A stretch of DNA of 14,001 nucleotides from Planktomarina sp. (lineage in GTDB: Bacteria; Pseudomonadota; Alphaproteobacteria; Rhodobacterales; Rhodobacteraceae): contig JAKMFM010000127.1 in the NCBI GenBank assembly GCA_022425445.1, positions 1-14,001 of the forward strand, read 5' to 3'. Positions 7,847 to 14,001 of this stretch are shown one piece after another (the first letter of the stretch is position 1; the number at the start of each line of letters is the position of its first letter). Both the position numbers and the translations under genes were made by a program. The notes under the pieces were generated by a model, which had not been told where the DNA came from, searched no databases, and saw only the letters and a list, made by a program, of their open reading frames with translations.

Positions 7847-8632
7847 TTAGCCCAATGTTCTGCCATAAAATCCGAGATGCTCTTGCTCTGAAAATCGGCG
7901 GCCAGGAGTTTCGTAATAGGTTAAAACCGCATTGATTCTCGGCCGGTCACCCTTCACGGGCGTGACCCGATGCGCGGTGTTCACGCCGCGAAACACATTC
8001 AGAGTTCCCGCCTCTTGCGGGCAGATCTGCGTCTGGCGCTTGCCCATCAATAGCTCTGCCACCCCGGCATAGTTGGGATCCCCTGCGGTGCGCAGATCGC
8101 GAAAATACTCAAACTCGCCGCCGGCCTTCGGCGCTTGTAAGAGCAGTGTTGTGGTGAATTCTGAGCGGTCAAAATGCCAGTTCAAAGCTTCGCCATGGTA
8201 ATAGGTCATGACATTTGCCCCGGCGATCCGGTCATCCATAGTGTAAAGGGCCGGCTTATTCATGACACGAGCCAAAAAGCTGGCAAAAGCAGGCCAGTCA
8301 TAAAGTTGGGTCACGGGGCTGCCCTCAATTTGATCAGCGCAAATTGTATGATTTGTGGTTTCGAGCTCTCGCAAGGCCGGATGATCGGGCGCGAGGCCGG
8401 GGATTTCCTTTTTAAAATAGATGTTATGAGCCCGCTTATGCACAAAAGCATCCTGCGCGATCACTGGTTTCACCCAATCGAGAGTGCACTCGATGGCCTC
8501 AGGGCGCAGGAAACCTGGCAGGTTGAAAAGTCCTTGAGACTCAAGATCCGCCTGACATCGGGCGCAAAGCGCACGAAATTCTGCACTTTCAGGTTGGTCA
8601 ATCGGGTAACGGTGGGTGTCAATAATATCCAT
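7847..8632 (-). CDS. Fe(II)/2-oxoglutarate-dependent oxygenase, BesD/HalD-like with HxD motif
   Basis: A 261-residue predicted non-haem iron oxygenase. The facial triad reads H153-F-D155 (NWHFDRSEFTTTLLLQ) and H221 (NTAHRVTP). R230 or R232 (DRPRINAVL) is placed to bind the 2-oxoglutarate carboxylate. The overall pattern (YDWPAFASFLARVM, then the GGEFEYFRDLR segment) resembles, from memory, the group containing the amino-acid halogenases BesD and HalD. In those halogenases the metal-binding acid is replaced by Gly (HxG). The Asp here predicts hydroxylation rather than chlorination. The start has no Shine-Dalgarno, but a TTGACA box sits at the right distance for a leaderless transcript. The gene is on the same strand as the GntR operon, 91 bp upstream of it, and is separated from leuB by a terminator. 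Substrate unknown; a free amino acid or derivative is plausible. Confidence 0.85.
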   Translation of the reverse strand: MDIIDTHRYPIDQPESAEFRALCARCQADLESQGLFNLPGFLRPEAIECTLDWVKPVIAQDAFVHKRAHNIYFKKEIPGLAPDHPALRELETTNHTICADQIEGSPVTQLYDWPAFASFLARVMNKPALYTMDDRIAGANVMTYYHGEALNWHFDRSEFTTTLLLQAPKAGGEFEYFRDLRTAGDPNYAGVAELLMGKRQTQICPQEAGTLNVFRGVNTAHRVTPVKGDRPRINAVLTYYETPGRRFSEQEHLGFYGRTLG

Positions 8633-8638
8633 AGGAGC

Positions 8639-8667
8639 AGTGCAGTGGTTTTCTCCGGCTTTGTCAA
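8639..8667 (-). promoter_or_regulatory. Candidate promoter giving a leaderless oxygenase transcript
   Basis: On the minus strand a perfect -35 hexamer TTGACA (8667-8662) is followed by a 17-base spacer and a weak -10, TGCACT (8644-8639). Transcription would start about seven bases later, at the ATG (8632). This would explain why no ribosome binding site precedes the gene. The -10 matches consensus at only three positions, so the call is tentative. The -35 box overlaps the T-tract of the leuB terminator. Confidence 0.35.
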
Positions 8668-8697
8668 AAAAAAACGCCAGGCGTATCCAGCGTTTTT
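8666..8697 (-). terminator. Intrinsic terminator after leuB
   Basis: Read on the minus strand, AAAAACGC (8697-8690) pairs perfectly with GCGTTTTT (8677-8670) around a 12-base loop, and the T run continues to 8666. Part of the loop can pair internally. It lies 23 bases beyond the leuB stop and ahead of the oxygenase gene, so it most likely ends leu transcription. The A-rich left arm and T-rich right arm could also allow termination in the other direction. Confidence 0.75.
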
Positions 8698-8719
8698 CAT
8701 TTTTTTTTCGAAATATGCC

Positions 8720-9826
8720 CTAAAGGCTGGCGGTCAAAGCAGCCACGATGGCATCGCCCATTTGGGTTGTGGAAACGGCGGTATCGCCTTCGGCCTGCAA
8801 CAGATCCGCCGTGCGCACCCCATCGGCGAGGACTTTTTCGACCGCTTTTTCAATGCGCGTTGCTTCTGCGCCAAGATCGAAGGAATAGCGCAGCGCCATG
8901 GCGAAAGACAAAACGCAGGCCGTTGGATTGGCTTTGCCCTGTCCTGCGATGTCTGGTGCGGAGCCATGCACCGGTTCATAGAGTGCTTTGGGGCGACCAT
9001 TTTCCATCGGCGCGCCGAGGCTGGCAGAGGGCAACATCCCAAGCGAGCCTGTCAGCATCGCCGCACAATCGGAGAGAATGTCGCCAAACAAATTGTCGGT
9101 GAGGATCACGTCAAATTGCTTCGGTGCGCGCACCAGCTGCATGGCGCCGTTATCGGCGTACATATGCGAGAGTTCGACATCGGCGTAATCTGCCTGATGC
9201 ACTTCGGTGACCACATCGCGCCACAAAACGCCCGCTTCCATCACATTGGCTTTTTCCATCGAGCAAACCCGGTTGCTGCGGCGGCGGGCCAGCTCAAAGG
9301 CTGCGCGCGCGGCGCGTTCGATTTCGGATTCGGTATAACGATGCGTGTTGATGCCTACGCGCTCATTGCCTTCTTTGAAGATGCCGCGGGGTTCGCCAAA
9401 ATAGCTGCCGGAGGTCAATTCGCGCACGATAACGATATCCAAACCCGCAACAACATCGCGTTTGAGCGAGGAAAAATCGGCGAGCGCATCAAAACATTGA
9501 GCGGGGCGGAGGTTTGCGAAAAGATCCATCTCCTTGCGCAGGCGCAGCAGGCCGCGTTCTGGTTTCAAGGAAAAATCAAGAGTGTCATATTTCGGTCCAC
9601 CAACAGCGCCAAGCAATACCGCATCTGCGGCTTGTGCTTTTGCCATAGTGTCATCATGCAAGGGCACGCCGTGCACATCATAGGCTGCGCCACCGACCAG
9701 ATCTTCTGACAGGTCAAAACTTATGTCCCTATGGTCGGCAAGCCAGGCAATGACTTTGCGCACTTCGGTCATGACTTCAGGACCAATCCCGTCGCCGGGC
9801 AAGATTAGGAGGGAGTGGTTGCTCAT
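8720..9826 (-). CDS. leuB: 3-isopropylmalate dehydrogenase
   Basis: A 368-residue enzyme of leucine biosynthesis that oxidises and decarboxylates (2R,3S)-3-isopropylmalate with NAD+ to 4-methyl-2-oxopentanoate. Visible landmarks are the N-terminal LPGDGIGPEV, RELTSGSYFGEPRG, the isocitrate/isopropylmalate dehydrogenase signature NLFGDILSD...GSLGMLPSAS, and the NAD-binding EPVHGSAPDIAGQGKANP. R and D residues of the substrate site are in place (LRLRKEMDLFANLRP, SHMYADNGAM). An in-frame ATG at 9868 is rejected because the ATG at 9826 has AAAGGG six bases upstream and starts directly before the beta-strand leading to GDGIG. The gene follows a shortened EEP-like gene, not leuD directly. A hairpin (CCCCAT/ATGGGG, 9863-9880) lies in the preceding gap, and an intrinsic terminator follows. 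Confidence 0.98.
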   Translation of the reverse strand: MSNHSLLILPGDGIGPEVMTEVRKVIAWLADHRDISFDLSEDLVGGAAYDVHGVPLHDDTMAKAQAADAVLLGAVGGPKYDTLDFSLKPERGLLRLRKEMDLFANLRPAQCFDALADFSSLKRDVVAGLDIVIVRELTSGSYFGEPRGIFKEGNERVGINTHRYTESEIERAARAAFELARRRSNRVCSMEKANVMEAGVLWRDVVTEVHQADYADVELSHMYADNGAMQLVRAPKQFDVILTDNLFGDILSDCAAMLTGSLGMLPSASLGAPMENGRPKALYEPVHGSAPDIAGQGKANPTACVLSFAMALRYSFDLGAEATRIEKAVEKVLADGVRTADLLQAEGDTAVSTTQMGDAIVAALTASL

Positions 9827-9880
9827 GAAAAGCCCTTTCGTTTGTCTCAGCTTGCTGACTAGCCCCATGGGCCTATGGGG

Positions 9881-10180
9881 TCAAGGAAGTGAGACATCCT
9901 CCCAGATCAATCTGTGCGAATTGCCCTGGGGATCCGGAAGTTTCTTGGCTGGCCAATGCACCGCGCCATCGTGCAAGGCCGAAATATCCGGTTGGATTGT
10001 CGCTATAAGCCGGAGCGCCGCGCGAATTTGAGATGATTTGCCGTGTATGATTTCGCGATATAACAACCCCGATGCATTGCGTTCAAGCGTGGCGGTATAG
10101 CTGGCCAATCGCAGTGTTTCGCTGATTGCTGGCGTTGGGTAGATCAGACACAATATGATTAAGAGTGTGAGCGCCCGCAT
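9881..10180 (-). pseudogene. Shortened secreted endonuclease/exonuclease/phosphatase-like protein
   Basis: A 99-residue open frame with a clear signal peptide (MRALTLLIILCLIYPTPAIS, cleavage expected near residue 20). The mature start, LRLASYTATLERNASGLLYREI, resembles the beginning of EEP-family proteins (usual pattern LRxATYNxEL...GPGLLLRDI), and the IRAALRLIATIQPDISAL segment fits their next helix and strand. Instead of the remaining ~200 residues, the frame jumps to WPAKKLPDPQ and NSHRLIWEDV, which looks like the C-terminal SxHRxVWVD end of the same family. This suggests an in-frame internal deletion. The metal-site Asn of the first strand (SYN) is Thr here, so catalysis is almost certainly lost. 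The frame is open to an ATG at 10276, but the signal peptide favours 10180. It sits between leuD and leuB. The family reading is from memory of the pattern. Alternative: a small secreted protein of unknown role. Confidence 0.55.
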
Positions 10181-10320
10181 CCAGGCCTGAAACTTGCGCA
10201 GATAGCGTTGCCGCCGCATTGATGGATGCGATGGGTGGATGAACAAAATGGCATTTGGGTCGAACGTCTGGCTCATAACGAGCGTAAGTTGAGCGTAAAA
10301 TTCTTAATTTTGGATCAATG

Positions 10321-10350
10321 ACTATACGAATTTCGCAACGTATTTGGAAA
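10321..10350 (-). promoter_or_regulatory. Weak candidate promoter upstream of the EEP-like remnant
   Basis: On the minus strand TTTCCA (10350-10345) and TATAGT (10326-10321) are separated by 18 bases, with four and five consensus matches. Just downstream lie a dyad AAAATT-CTT-AATTTT (10297-10311) and two direct copies of GAGCGTAA (10280-10287 and 10291-10298) spaced 11 bp, which could be a regulator site. It could allow transcription of the remnant and leuB independently of leuCD. Only sequence resemblance supports this. Confidence 0.25.
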
Positions 10351-10373
10351 TGCGGATTGCTGATGGGGTTGAT

Positions 10374-10400
10374 TTGGCCAGCCAATTTCTGGCTGGCCAA
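10374..10400 (-). repeat. Perfect 10-bp inverted repeat (hairpin) just after leuD
   Basis: TTGGCCAGCC (10374-10383) and GGCTGGCCAA (10391-10400) form a perfect 10-bp stem with a 7-base AT-rich loop, starting five bases beyond the leuD stop. On the minus strand no T run follows (AAATCAA), so it does not look like a standard intrinsic terminator. It may protect the leuCD mRNA 3' end or reduce read-through into leuB. Confidence 0.7.
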
Positions 10401-10405
10401 TGATA

Positions 10406-11011
10406 TTAGACCCAAGGCGCCCGTTGCGCCATTTGCGTTTCGAAGGCGTCGATAGATGCAATTTTTTCCATCGATAGGCCGATGTCGTCGAGGCCATTGA
10501 TCAAGCAATGCTTGCGGTGTTGATCCACATCGAAGGCGATCACCTCACCGTCAGATGTCTCAATCTGCTGGTTTTCCAGATCAACAACCATTCGTGCATT
10601 GCTGCCTTTTTCGGCATCCTTCATCAGCCGTTGCAGCTCGTCTTCCGTGACAACCACAGGTAAAATACCGTTTTTAAAGCAGTTATTGTAGAAAATATCG
10701 GCAAAGCTGGTGGAGATCACGCAGCGAATCCCAAAATCAAGCAACGCCCAAGGCGCATGTTCGCGTGACGATCCGCAACCGAAATTGTCACCCGCCACAA
10801 GGATATTGGCGCCTTTATAAGCCTCATGGTTCAGCACAAAGTCAGGGTTTTCGCTGCCATCGAGATTGTAGCGCATCTCATGGAAGGCACTGACGCCGAG
10901 CCCAGAGCGTTTGATGGTTTTCAAAAATTGTTTGGGAATGATCATATCGGTATCGATATTGATCAAAGGCATGGGCGCCGCAATTGCGGTCAATTTTTCA
11001 AATTTTTCCAT
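10406..11011 (-). CDS. leuD: 3-isopropylmalate dehydratase small subunit
   Basis: At 201 residues this has the usual length of the LeuD swivel-domain subunit. Together with LeuC it isomerises 2-isopropylmalate to 3-isopropylmalate in leucine biosynthesis. Characteristic segments are INIDTDMIIPKQFL near the N terminus, GDNFGCGSSREHAPWAL (the substrate-binding loop), and SFADIFYNNCFKNGILPV. The ATG shares its first base with the last base of the leuC stop (TGATG), and GGGAG lies inside the leuC end, so the two are translationally coupled. This keeps subunit amounts matched. The hairpin at 10374-10400 follows immediately. Confidence 0.98.
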   Translation of the reverse strand: MEKFEKLTAIAAPMPLINIDTDMIIPKQFLKTIKRSGLGVSAFHEMRYNLDGSENPDFVLNHEAYKGANILVAGDNFGCGSSREHAPWALLDFGIRCVISTSFADIFYNNCFKNGILPVVVTEDELQRLMKDAEKGSNARMVVDLENQQIETSDGEVIAFDVDQHRKHCLINGLDDIGLSMEKIASIDAFETQMAQRAPWV

Positions 11012-12414
11012 CAGATCATCTCCCGCACATCAACCAATTTTCCAGTCAGAGCAGCGGCTGCGGCCATGGCCGGGCTCATCAAATGTGTACGTCCACCGCG
11101 GCCTTGGCGGCCCTCAAAATTGCGGTTTGAAGTGGCCGCACAGCGTTCGCCCGGTTGTAATTGGTCGGGGTTCATCGCCAAACACATCGAGCATCCCGCC
11201 AGGCGCCATTCGAAACCGGCCTCTTTGAAGATGTCCGCCAGCCCTTCTTTTTCCGCCTGGGCACGCACCAAACCTGAGCCCGGCACGACCATCGCGCGCA
11301 TGCCCTCTTTGATCTTGCGACCCTTCAAGATCTCCGCTGCCGCGCGCAGATCTTCGATCCGCCCATTGGTGCAAGATCCGATGAAGACGGTATCAATCTC
11401 AATGTCACACAAGGCTGTTCCAGCCGTAAGGCCCATATAGTCAAGACTGCGCTGTGCCGCTTCGATTTTGCCTCCGGAGAAATCCTGTGCTGCCGGCACC
11501 TTTGCGGTGATCGGCAAGACATCTTCCGGGCTGGTGCCCCAAGTGACCACAGGGGCGATATCTTCACCCTTTAAGGTCAAGACCTTGTCGAAATGTGCAT
11601 CATCGTCGGAATGAAGTGTTTTCCAATAGGCCAGCGCTTCCTCCCATATTTTGCCTGTGGGGGCATTGGGGCGGCCTTTGCAATAGTCGAATGTGGTCTG
11701 ATCTGGCGCGATGAGACCAGCGCGTGCACCGCCTTCAATGGCCATGTTGCACACCGTCATGCGGCCTTCCATTGAGAGGCTACGAATGGCCTCGCCACAG
11801 TACTCAATCACGTAGCCTGTGCCACCGGCCGTGCCGGTCTCGCCAATCACCGCCAGGGTGATATCTTTCGCAGTCACGCCCGGACTCAATTTGCCGGTGA
11901 TTTCAACCTTCATATTTTTTGATTTTTTCTGAATCAAAGTTTGCGTGGCGAGAACATGCTCCACCTCTGAGGTGCCGATGCCATGGGCCAGCGCGCCAAA
12001 CGCGCCATGGGTGGCGGTGTGGCTGTCGCCGCAGACAATGGTCATTCCTGGCAAGGTCCAGCCCTGCTCAGGGCCAATGATATGCACGATGCCCTGTCGC
12101 ACGTCATCCACTGGGTAATAGACAAGCCCGAACTCCCGTGCGTTGGTGTCCAGCGCTTCGACCTGGATGCGGCTTTCTTCGTTTTCTATGCCCTTAAGAC
12201 GGTCCAACGTTGTGGGCACGTTGTGATCGGGCACAGCGATGGTTTTTTCTGGCGCGCGCACCGTCCGGCCATTCATCCGCAACCCTTCAAAGGCCTGGGG
12301 GCTGGTCACTTCGTGGACCAAATGGCGGTCGATATAGAGCAGGCAGGTGCCGTCTTCGGCTTCATGGGCGACATGCGCGTCCCATATTTTATCATAGAGT
12401 GTTTTAGGGGCCAT
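11011..12414 (-). CDS. leuC: 3-isopropylmalate dehydratase large subunit
   Basis: A 467-residue aconitase-family subunit carrying the [4Fe-4S] cluster of isopropylmalate isomerase. The three cluster ligands are visible: C348 in FIGSCTNGR, and C408 and C411 in AGCSMCLAMNPD. Other conserved parts are IDRHLVHEVTSPQAFEGL, the CGDSHTATHGAFG segment (128-140), and the final SNRNFEGRQGRGGRTHLMSP. Length matches the family (about 466). AAGGA lies about ten bases upstream of the ATG. It is the first recognisable gene of the leu group and is preceded by a ~530-bp region containing an attenuator-like hairpin. Leucine-responsive control of that leader is possible but not shown. Confidence 0.98.
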   Translation of the reverse strand: MAPKTLYDKIWDAHVAHEAEDGTCLLYIDRHLVHEVTSPQAFEGLRMNGRTVRAPEKTIAVPDHNVPTTLDRLKGIENEESRIQVEALDTNAREFGLVYYPVDDVRQGIVHIIGPEQGWTLPGMTIVCGDSHTATHGAFGALAHGIGTSEVEHVLATQTLIQKKSKNMKVEITGKLSPGVTAKDITLAVIGETGTAGGTGYVIEYCGEAIRSLSMEGRMTVCNMAIEGGARAGLIAPDQTTFDYCKGRPNAPTGKIWEEALAYWKTLHSDDDAHFDKVLTLKGEDIAPVVTWGTSPEDVLPITAKVPAAQDFSGGKIEAAQRSLDYMGLTAGTALCDIEIDTVFIGSCTNGRIEDLRAAAEILKGRKIKEGMRAMVVPGSGLVRAQAEKEGLADIFKEAGFEWRLAGCSMCLAMNPDQLQPGERCAATSNRNFEGRQGRGGRTHLMSPAMAAAAALTGKLVDVREMI

Positions 12415-12466
12415 GTGAGGCGTTCCTTTTATAGTTCGTCAAATCTGTAGTGTCTTGCAAATGGGG

Positions 12467-12799
12467 TTAGCCGTTTCGGCGCGGCCGCAGGTTGGATTTC
12501 GCAACACCAAAAAAGCGCCAAGGCAGGCGCGCTCTGTCGGCGATATCGAAAACCATACTCATGCTCATGCCGCTGAATACCTCGGCCCAAGGTCCGGCAC
12601 AAGCCTCCAGATGTTCGGGTTCTCGGGTATTTAACGGCCGTGGTGCGCGCTTCTTTGAGTTCCAGCACATCGCCTGACAGTCCGCCCAAAGCGTGACAAA
12701 TTCACCCGAAACTGTCGAATCGCAAGCCTTTGGCCTTGCCTGATTGGCTGAGATTGAGATTTGCCCGCGTTTGCCCATCGCACGTGCAAGATCCGGCAT
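12467..12799 (-). CDS. Doubtful small hypothetical ORF upstream of leuC
   Basis: A 110-codon open frame with no recognised domain, no signal peptide and no Shine-Dalgarno before its ATG (12799). The composition is unremarkable and rich in Arg, Lys and Ala. A shorter version starting at one of three close ATG codons (ATG-AGC-ATG-AGT-ATG, first at 12568) would give a ~33-residue basic peptide beginning MSMSMVFDIADRARLPWRFF, with GAGG eleven bases upstream. That shorter peptide is somewhat more protein-like. It could be a leader peptide read across the 12509-12533 hairpin, but it is not Leu-rich. The whole frame may be chance, so this is kept only as a low-confidence entry. Confidence 0.17.
   Translation of the reverse strand: MPDLARAMGKRGQISISANQARPKACDSTVSGEFVTLWADCQAMCWNSKKRAPRPLNTREPEHLEACAGPWAEVFSGMSMSMVFDIADRARLPWRFFGVAKSNLRPRRNG
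12509..12533 (-). terminator. Terminator/attenuator-like hairpin ahead of leuC
   Basis: On the minus strand AGCGCGCC (12533-12526) can pair with GGCGCT (12519-12514) with a two-base bulge and a six-base loop. The T run that follows (12514-12509, six T including the stem base) resembles an intrinsic terminator. It lies 95 bases before the leuC ATG and points toward leuC, as an attenuator would. No Leu-codon-rich leader peptide was found, so control by leucyl-tRNA is not supported. Confidence 0.4.
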
Positions 12800-12948
12800 A
12801 TAAGATGCTTTGGGCGAAACATCCGTAAGTTTGTAGCAGGATCACAGCTATTTTTGCCCGATTAAAGCAGGTGATTGAGGAATCTGATTTAGGCTGCTAA
12901 ACACTACAAACCCGGCGCCGGGATGTTGCGGCGATTTTTTTGGAGGAC

Positions 12949-13362
12949 ATGGTCCTGTCTTTGACGTCTGACGCGGAAGGATCCGCGCTCACTTTGGCCA
13001 ATGGCCATTCGAGTGTTACGAGCGATGCTATTTTGGCCGCCGTTTTAAAATCCCTAGAAGATGATAAAGCCGAAGATGTCGTGCAAATCGATTTGCGAGG
13101 CATCTCTGAGATTGGCGATCATATGGTGATCTGTTCGGGGCGCTCTACGCGCCAAGTCGCTGCCATTTCTGAAAAGCTGAAAAGTCGCTTAAAAGATGAC
13201 CTTGGAATTCTGTCTAAGGTGGAAGGCAAGGGCACAGGCGATTGGGTGCTTGTGGACACAGGTGATGTCATCGTTCATGTGTTCCGCCCGGAAGTGCGCG
13301 AATTTTATCAGTTGGACCAAATGTGGCTCGAGCCTGGAGCGCCAAGCCCGACTGAGGCCTAA
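12949..13362 (+). CDS. rsfS: Ribosome silencing factor RsfS
   Basis: A 137-residue protein of the RsfS/Iojap family. RsfS binds ribosomal protein uL14 on the 50S subunit and blocks subunit joining when nutrients are short. The family core is clear: AEDVVQIDLRGISEIGDHMVICSG, STRQVAAISEKL, GDWVLVDTGDVIVHVF, and the ending FRPEVREFYQLDQMW. The start is uncertain. The ATG at 12949 lies only two bases after GGAGG, a TTG at 12940 precedes that site, and CTG at 12955 would be better spaced. The variable N-terminal ~20 residues give no help. It overlaps rlmH by one base (TAATG), a common pairing in bacteria, so the two are co-translated. Confidence 0.95.
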   Translation: MVLSLTSDAEGSALTLANGHSSVTSDAILAAVLKSLEDDKAEDVVQIDLRGISEIGDHMVICSGRSTRQVAAISEKLKSRLKDDLGILSKVEGKGTGDWVLVDTGDVIVHVFRPEVREFYQLDQMWLEPGAPSPTEA

Positions 13363-13832
13363 TGCGCCTGCGCATTCTCGCCATGGGCCGCCTGCGCAAC
13401 GGGCCAGAGAAAGATCTCATTGAAGATTATGTCGCTCGGTTCAACCGCAGCGGTCGCCCGTTGGGTCTCGGGCCGGTTGAGCTGACCGAATTGGAGGACA
13501 AAAAAGGCGGTGGCAAGGCGGCTGAAGCGGCTTTGTTGCTCAAGGCCATTCCGCAAGGGGCAGCGGTGATTGCCCTTGATGAGCGGGGCAAGTTGCAGAG
13601 CTCTCCAGATTTTGCTGCGCATCTTTCTCAAATTCGTGATGCCGCGCCTAGCGAGTTGATCTGTGTTATCGGTGGGGCAGATGGTCTCGATCCTGCGGTA
13701 CTACAGCGCGCGCAGTCGGTGCTGAGTTTTGGCAAGATGGTTTGGCCCCATATGCTGGTGCGCGTCATGCTGTCCGAACAGCTCTATCGCGCAGCTTCCA
13801 TCCTGGCCGGTGGGCCTTATCATCGGGTATAA
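13362..13832 (+). CDS. rlmH: 23S rRNA (pseudouridine-1915-N3)-methyltransferase RlmH
   Basis: A 156-residue SPOUT-class methyltransferase that uses S-adenosylmethionine to methylate pseudouridine 1915 in helix 69 of 23S rRNA on assembled 70S ribosomes. The family is recognised by the AdoMet-loop segment CVIGGADGL (GGADGL 104-109), ALDERGK (71-77), and the invariant C-terminal LSEQLYRAASILAGGPYHR with the trefoil-knot ending. Length matches the usual ~155. The ATG overlaps the rsfS stop by one base. A TATAAT hexamer overlaps the stop codon (13828-13833) but lacks a -35 partner. Confidence 0.97.
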   Translation: MRLRILAMGRLRNGPEKDLIEDYVARFNRSGRPLGLGPVELTELEDKKGGGKAAEAALLLKAIPQGAAVIALDERGKLQSSPDFAAHLSQIRDAAPSELICVIGGADGLDPAVLQRAQSVLSFGKMVWPHMLVRVMLSEQLYRAASILAGGPYHRV

Positions 13833-13893
13833 TAGTGGTTGTCATACCGTCCTCGACTGCCCTAGTGTTTGAAGAAACATGAGGAGTTACAGG

Positions 13894-14001
13894 ATGCGAA
13901 CACGTGCTGCGGTGGCCATAGAAGCCGGCAAACCACTTGAAATCATGGAGGTCAATCTCGAAGGCCCAAAGGCCGGCGAGGTTTTGGTCGAAATCAAAGC
14001 T
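13894..14001 (+). CDS. Class III alcohol dehydrogenase / S-(hydroxymethyl)glutathione dehydrogenase, 5' part
   Basis: The first 36 codons of a zinc-dependent medium-chain alcohol dehydrogenase run off the right edge. The N terminus (MRTRAAVAIEAGKPLEIMEV, then NLEGPKAGEVLVEIKA) is close to that of glutathione-dependent formaldehyde dehydrogenases (AdhC/AdhI/FrmA), which oxidise S-hydroxymethylglutathione to S-formylglutathione. The zinc-binding cysteines lie beyond the window. GAGGAG ends nine bases before the ATG. It may act on formaldehyde from N-demethylation, but it is not linked to the catabolic operon in position or strand. Confidence 0.85.
   Translation, partial: MRTRAAVAIEAGKPLEIMEVNLEGPKAGEVLVEIKA

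Larger units (their letters stand above)
12415..12948. other. Long intergenic region between leuC and rsfS
   Basis: This 534-bp stretch separates the divergent leuC and rsfS genes and should hold both promoters. A possible plus-strand promoter is TTGAGG (12875-12880), 17 bases, TAAACA (12898-12903). A minus-strand TATAAA (12433-12428) lies too close to leuC to leave a leader with a usable ribosome site. A perfect palindrome CCCGGCGCCGGG is at 12911-12922, followed after 11 bases by T7 at 12934-12940. An attenuator-like hairpin is at 12509-12533. Several open frames exist on both strands, but none has a recognisable domain or a good ribosome binding site. Confidence 0.5.

Noticed and set aside
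8174..9709. 511-codon plus-strand open frame
   Set aside because: It lies antisense to leuB and the oxygenase gene, both of which have full family motifs. The translation shows no domain and no ribosome site, so it is a shadow frame.
9827..9868. Upstream ATG extension of leuB
   Set aside because: It would cut through the CCCCAT/ATGGGG hairpin, adds a non-conserved tail, and lacks a ribosome site. The ATG at 9826 has AAAGGG at good spacing.
12428..12456. AAGACA-17-TATAAA as the leuC promoter
   Set aside because: Transcription would start about six bases before the ATG, leaving no room for the AAGGA ribosome site that precedes leuC.
13828..13833. TATAAT hexamer at the end of rlmH as a promoter for the alcohol dehydrogenase
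   Set aside because: No -35-like sequence lies 16-18 bases upstream, and the hexamer falls within rlmH coding sequence conserved for the HRV ending.

Overview
The window looks like a chromosomal segment of a marine alphaproteobacterium, most likely Rhodobacterales (Roseobacter group). This is inferred from protein character, moderate GC content, the interrupted leuC-leuD-(EEP remnant)-leuB arrangement, the rsfS-rlmH pair, and a class III alcohol dehydrogenase start at the right edge. No 16S rRNA, tRNA, insertion sequence, prophage or CRISPR array was seen.

Layout. (1) 1-1717: a truncated MFS transporter (minus strand) divergent from a classical short-chain dehydrogenase (plus strand). (2) 1746-7755: a tight minus-strand catabolic operon, in transcription order GntR/FCD regulator, DapA-family lyase, PuuC-like aldehyde dehydrogenase, MttB-family (non-pyrrolysine) methyltransferase, and FAD-dependent DAO-family oxidoreductase. 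Four junctions overlap or nearly touch, and a GntR-type palindrome sits just upstream of the regulator. (3) 7847-8632: a stand-alone Fe(II)/2-oxoglutarate oxygenase that resembles the free-amino-acid hydroxylase/halogenase (BesD/HalD-like) group but has an intact HxD motif. (4) 8720-12414: the leucine genes leuC, leuD and leuB on the minus strand. Between leuD and leuB lies a shortened secreted endonuclease/exonuclease/phosphatase-like protein that appears to have lost its middle. (5) 12415-12948: a long intergenic region with an attenuator-like hairpin and no convincing gene. (6) 12949-14001: rsfS and rlmH (plus strand, overlapping by one base), then the first 36 codons of a glutathione-dependent formaldehyde dehydrogenase (class III ADH).

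How the genes fit together. The operon in (2) is best read as catabolism of an N-methylated (betaine-type) amino compound. MttB-family demethylation would come first, flavin-dependent oxidation or demethylation of the amine second, aldehyde oxidation third, and a Schiff-base lyase or dehydratase/deaminase last, all under an FCD-type repressor. The substrate cannot be fixed from sequence. No cognate corrinoid protein is visible in the window. The leucine genes and the rsfS/rlmH pair are housekeeping. The most interesting elements are the MttB-containing operon, the HxD oxygenase and the collapsed EEP gene inside the leu locus.
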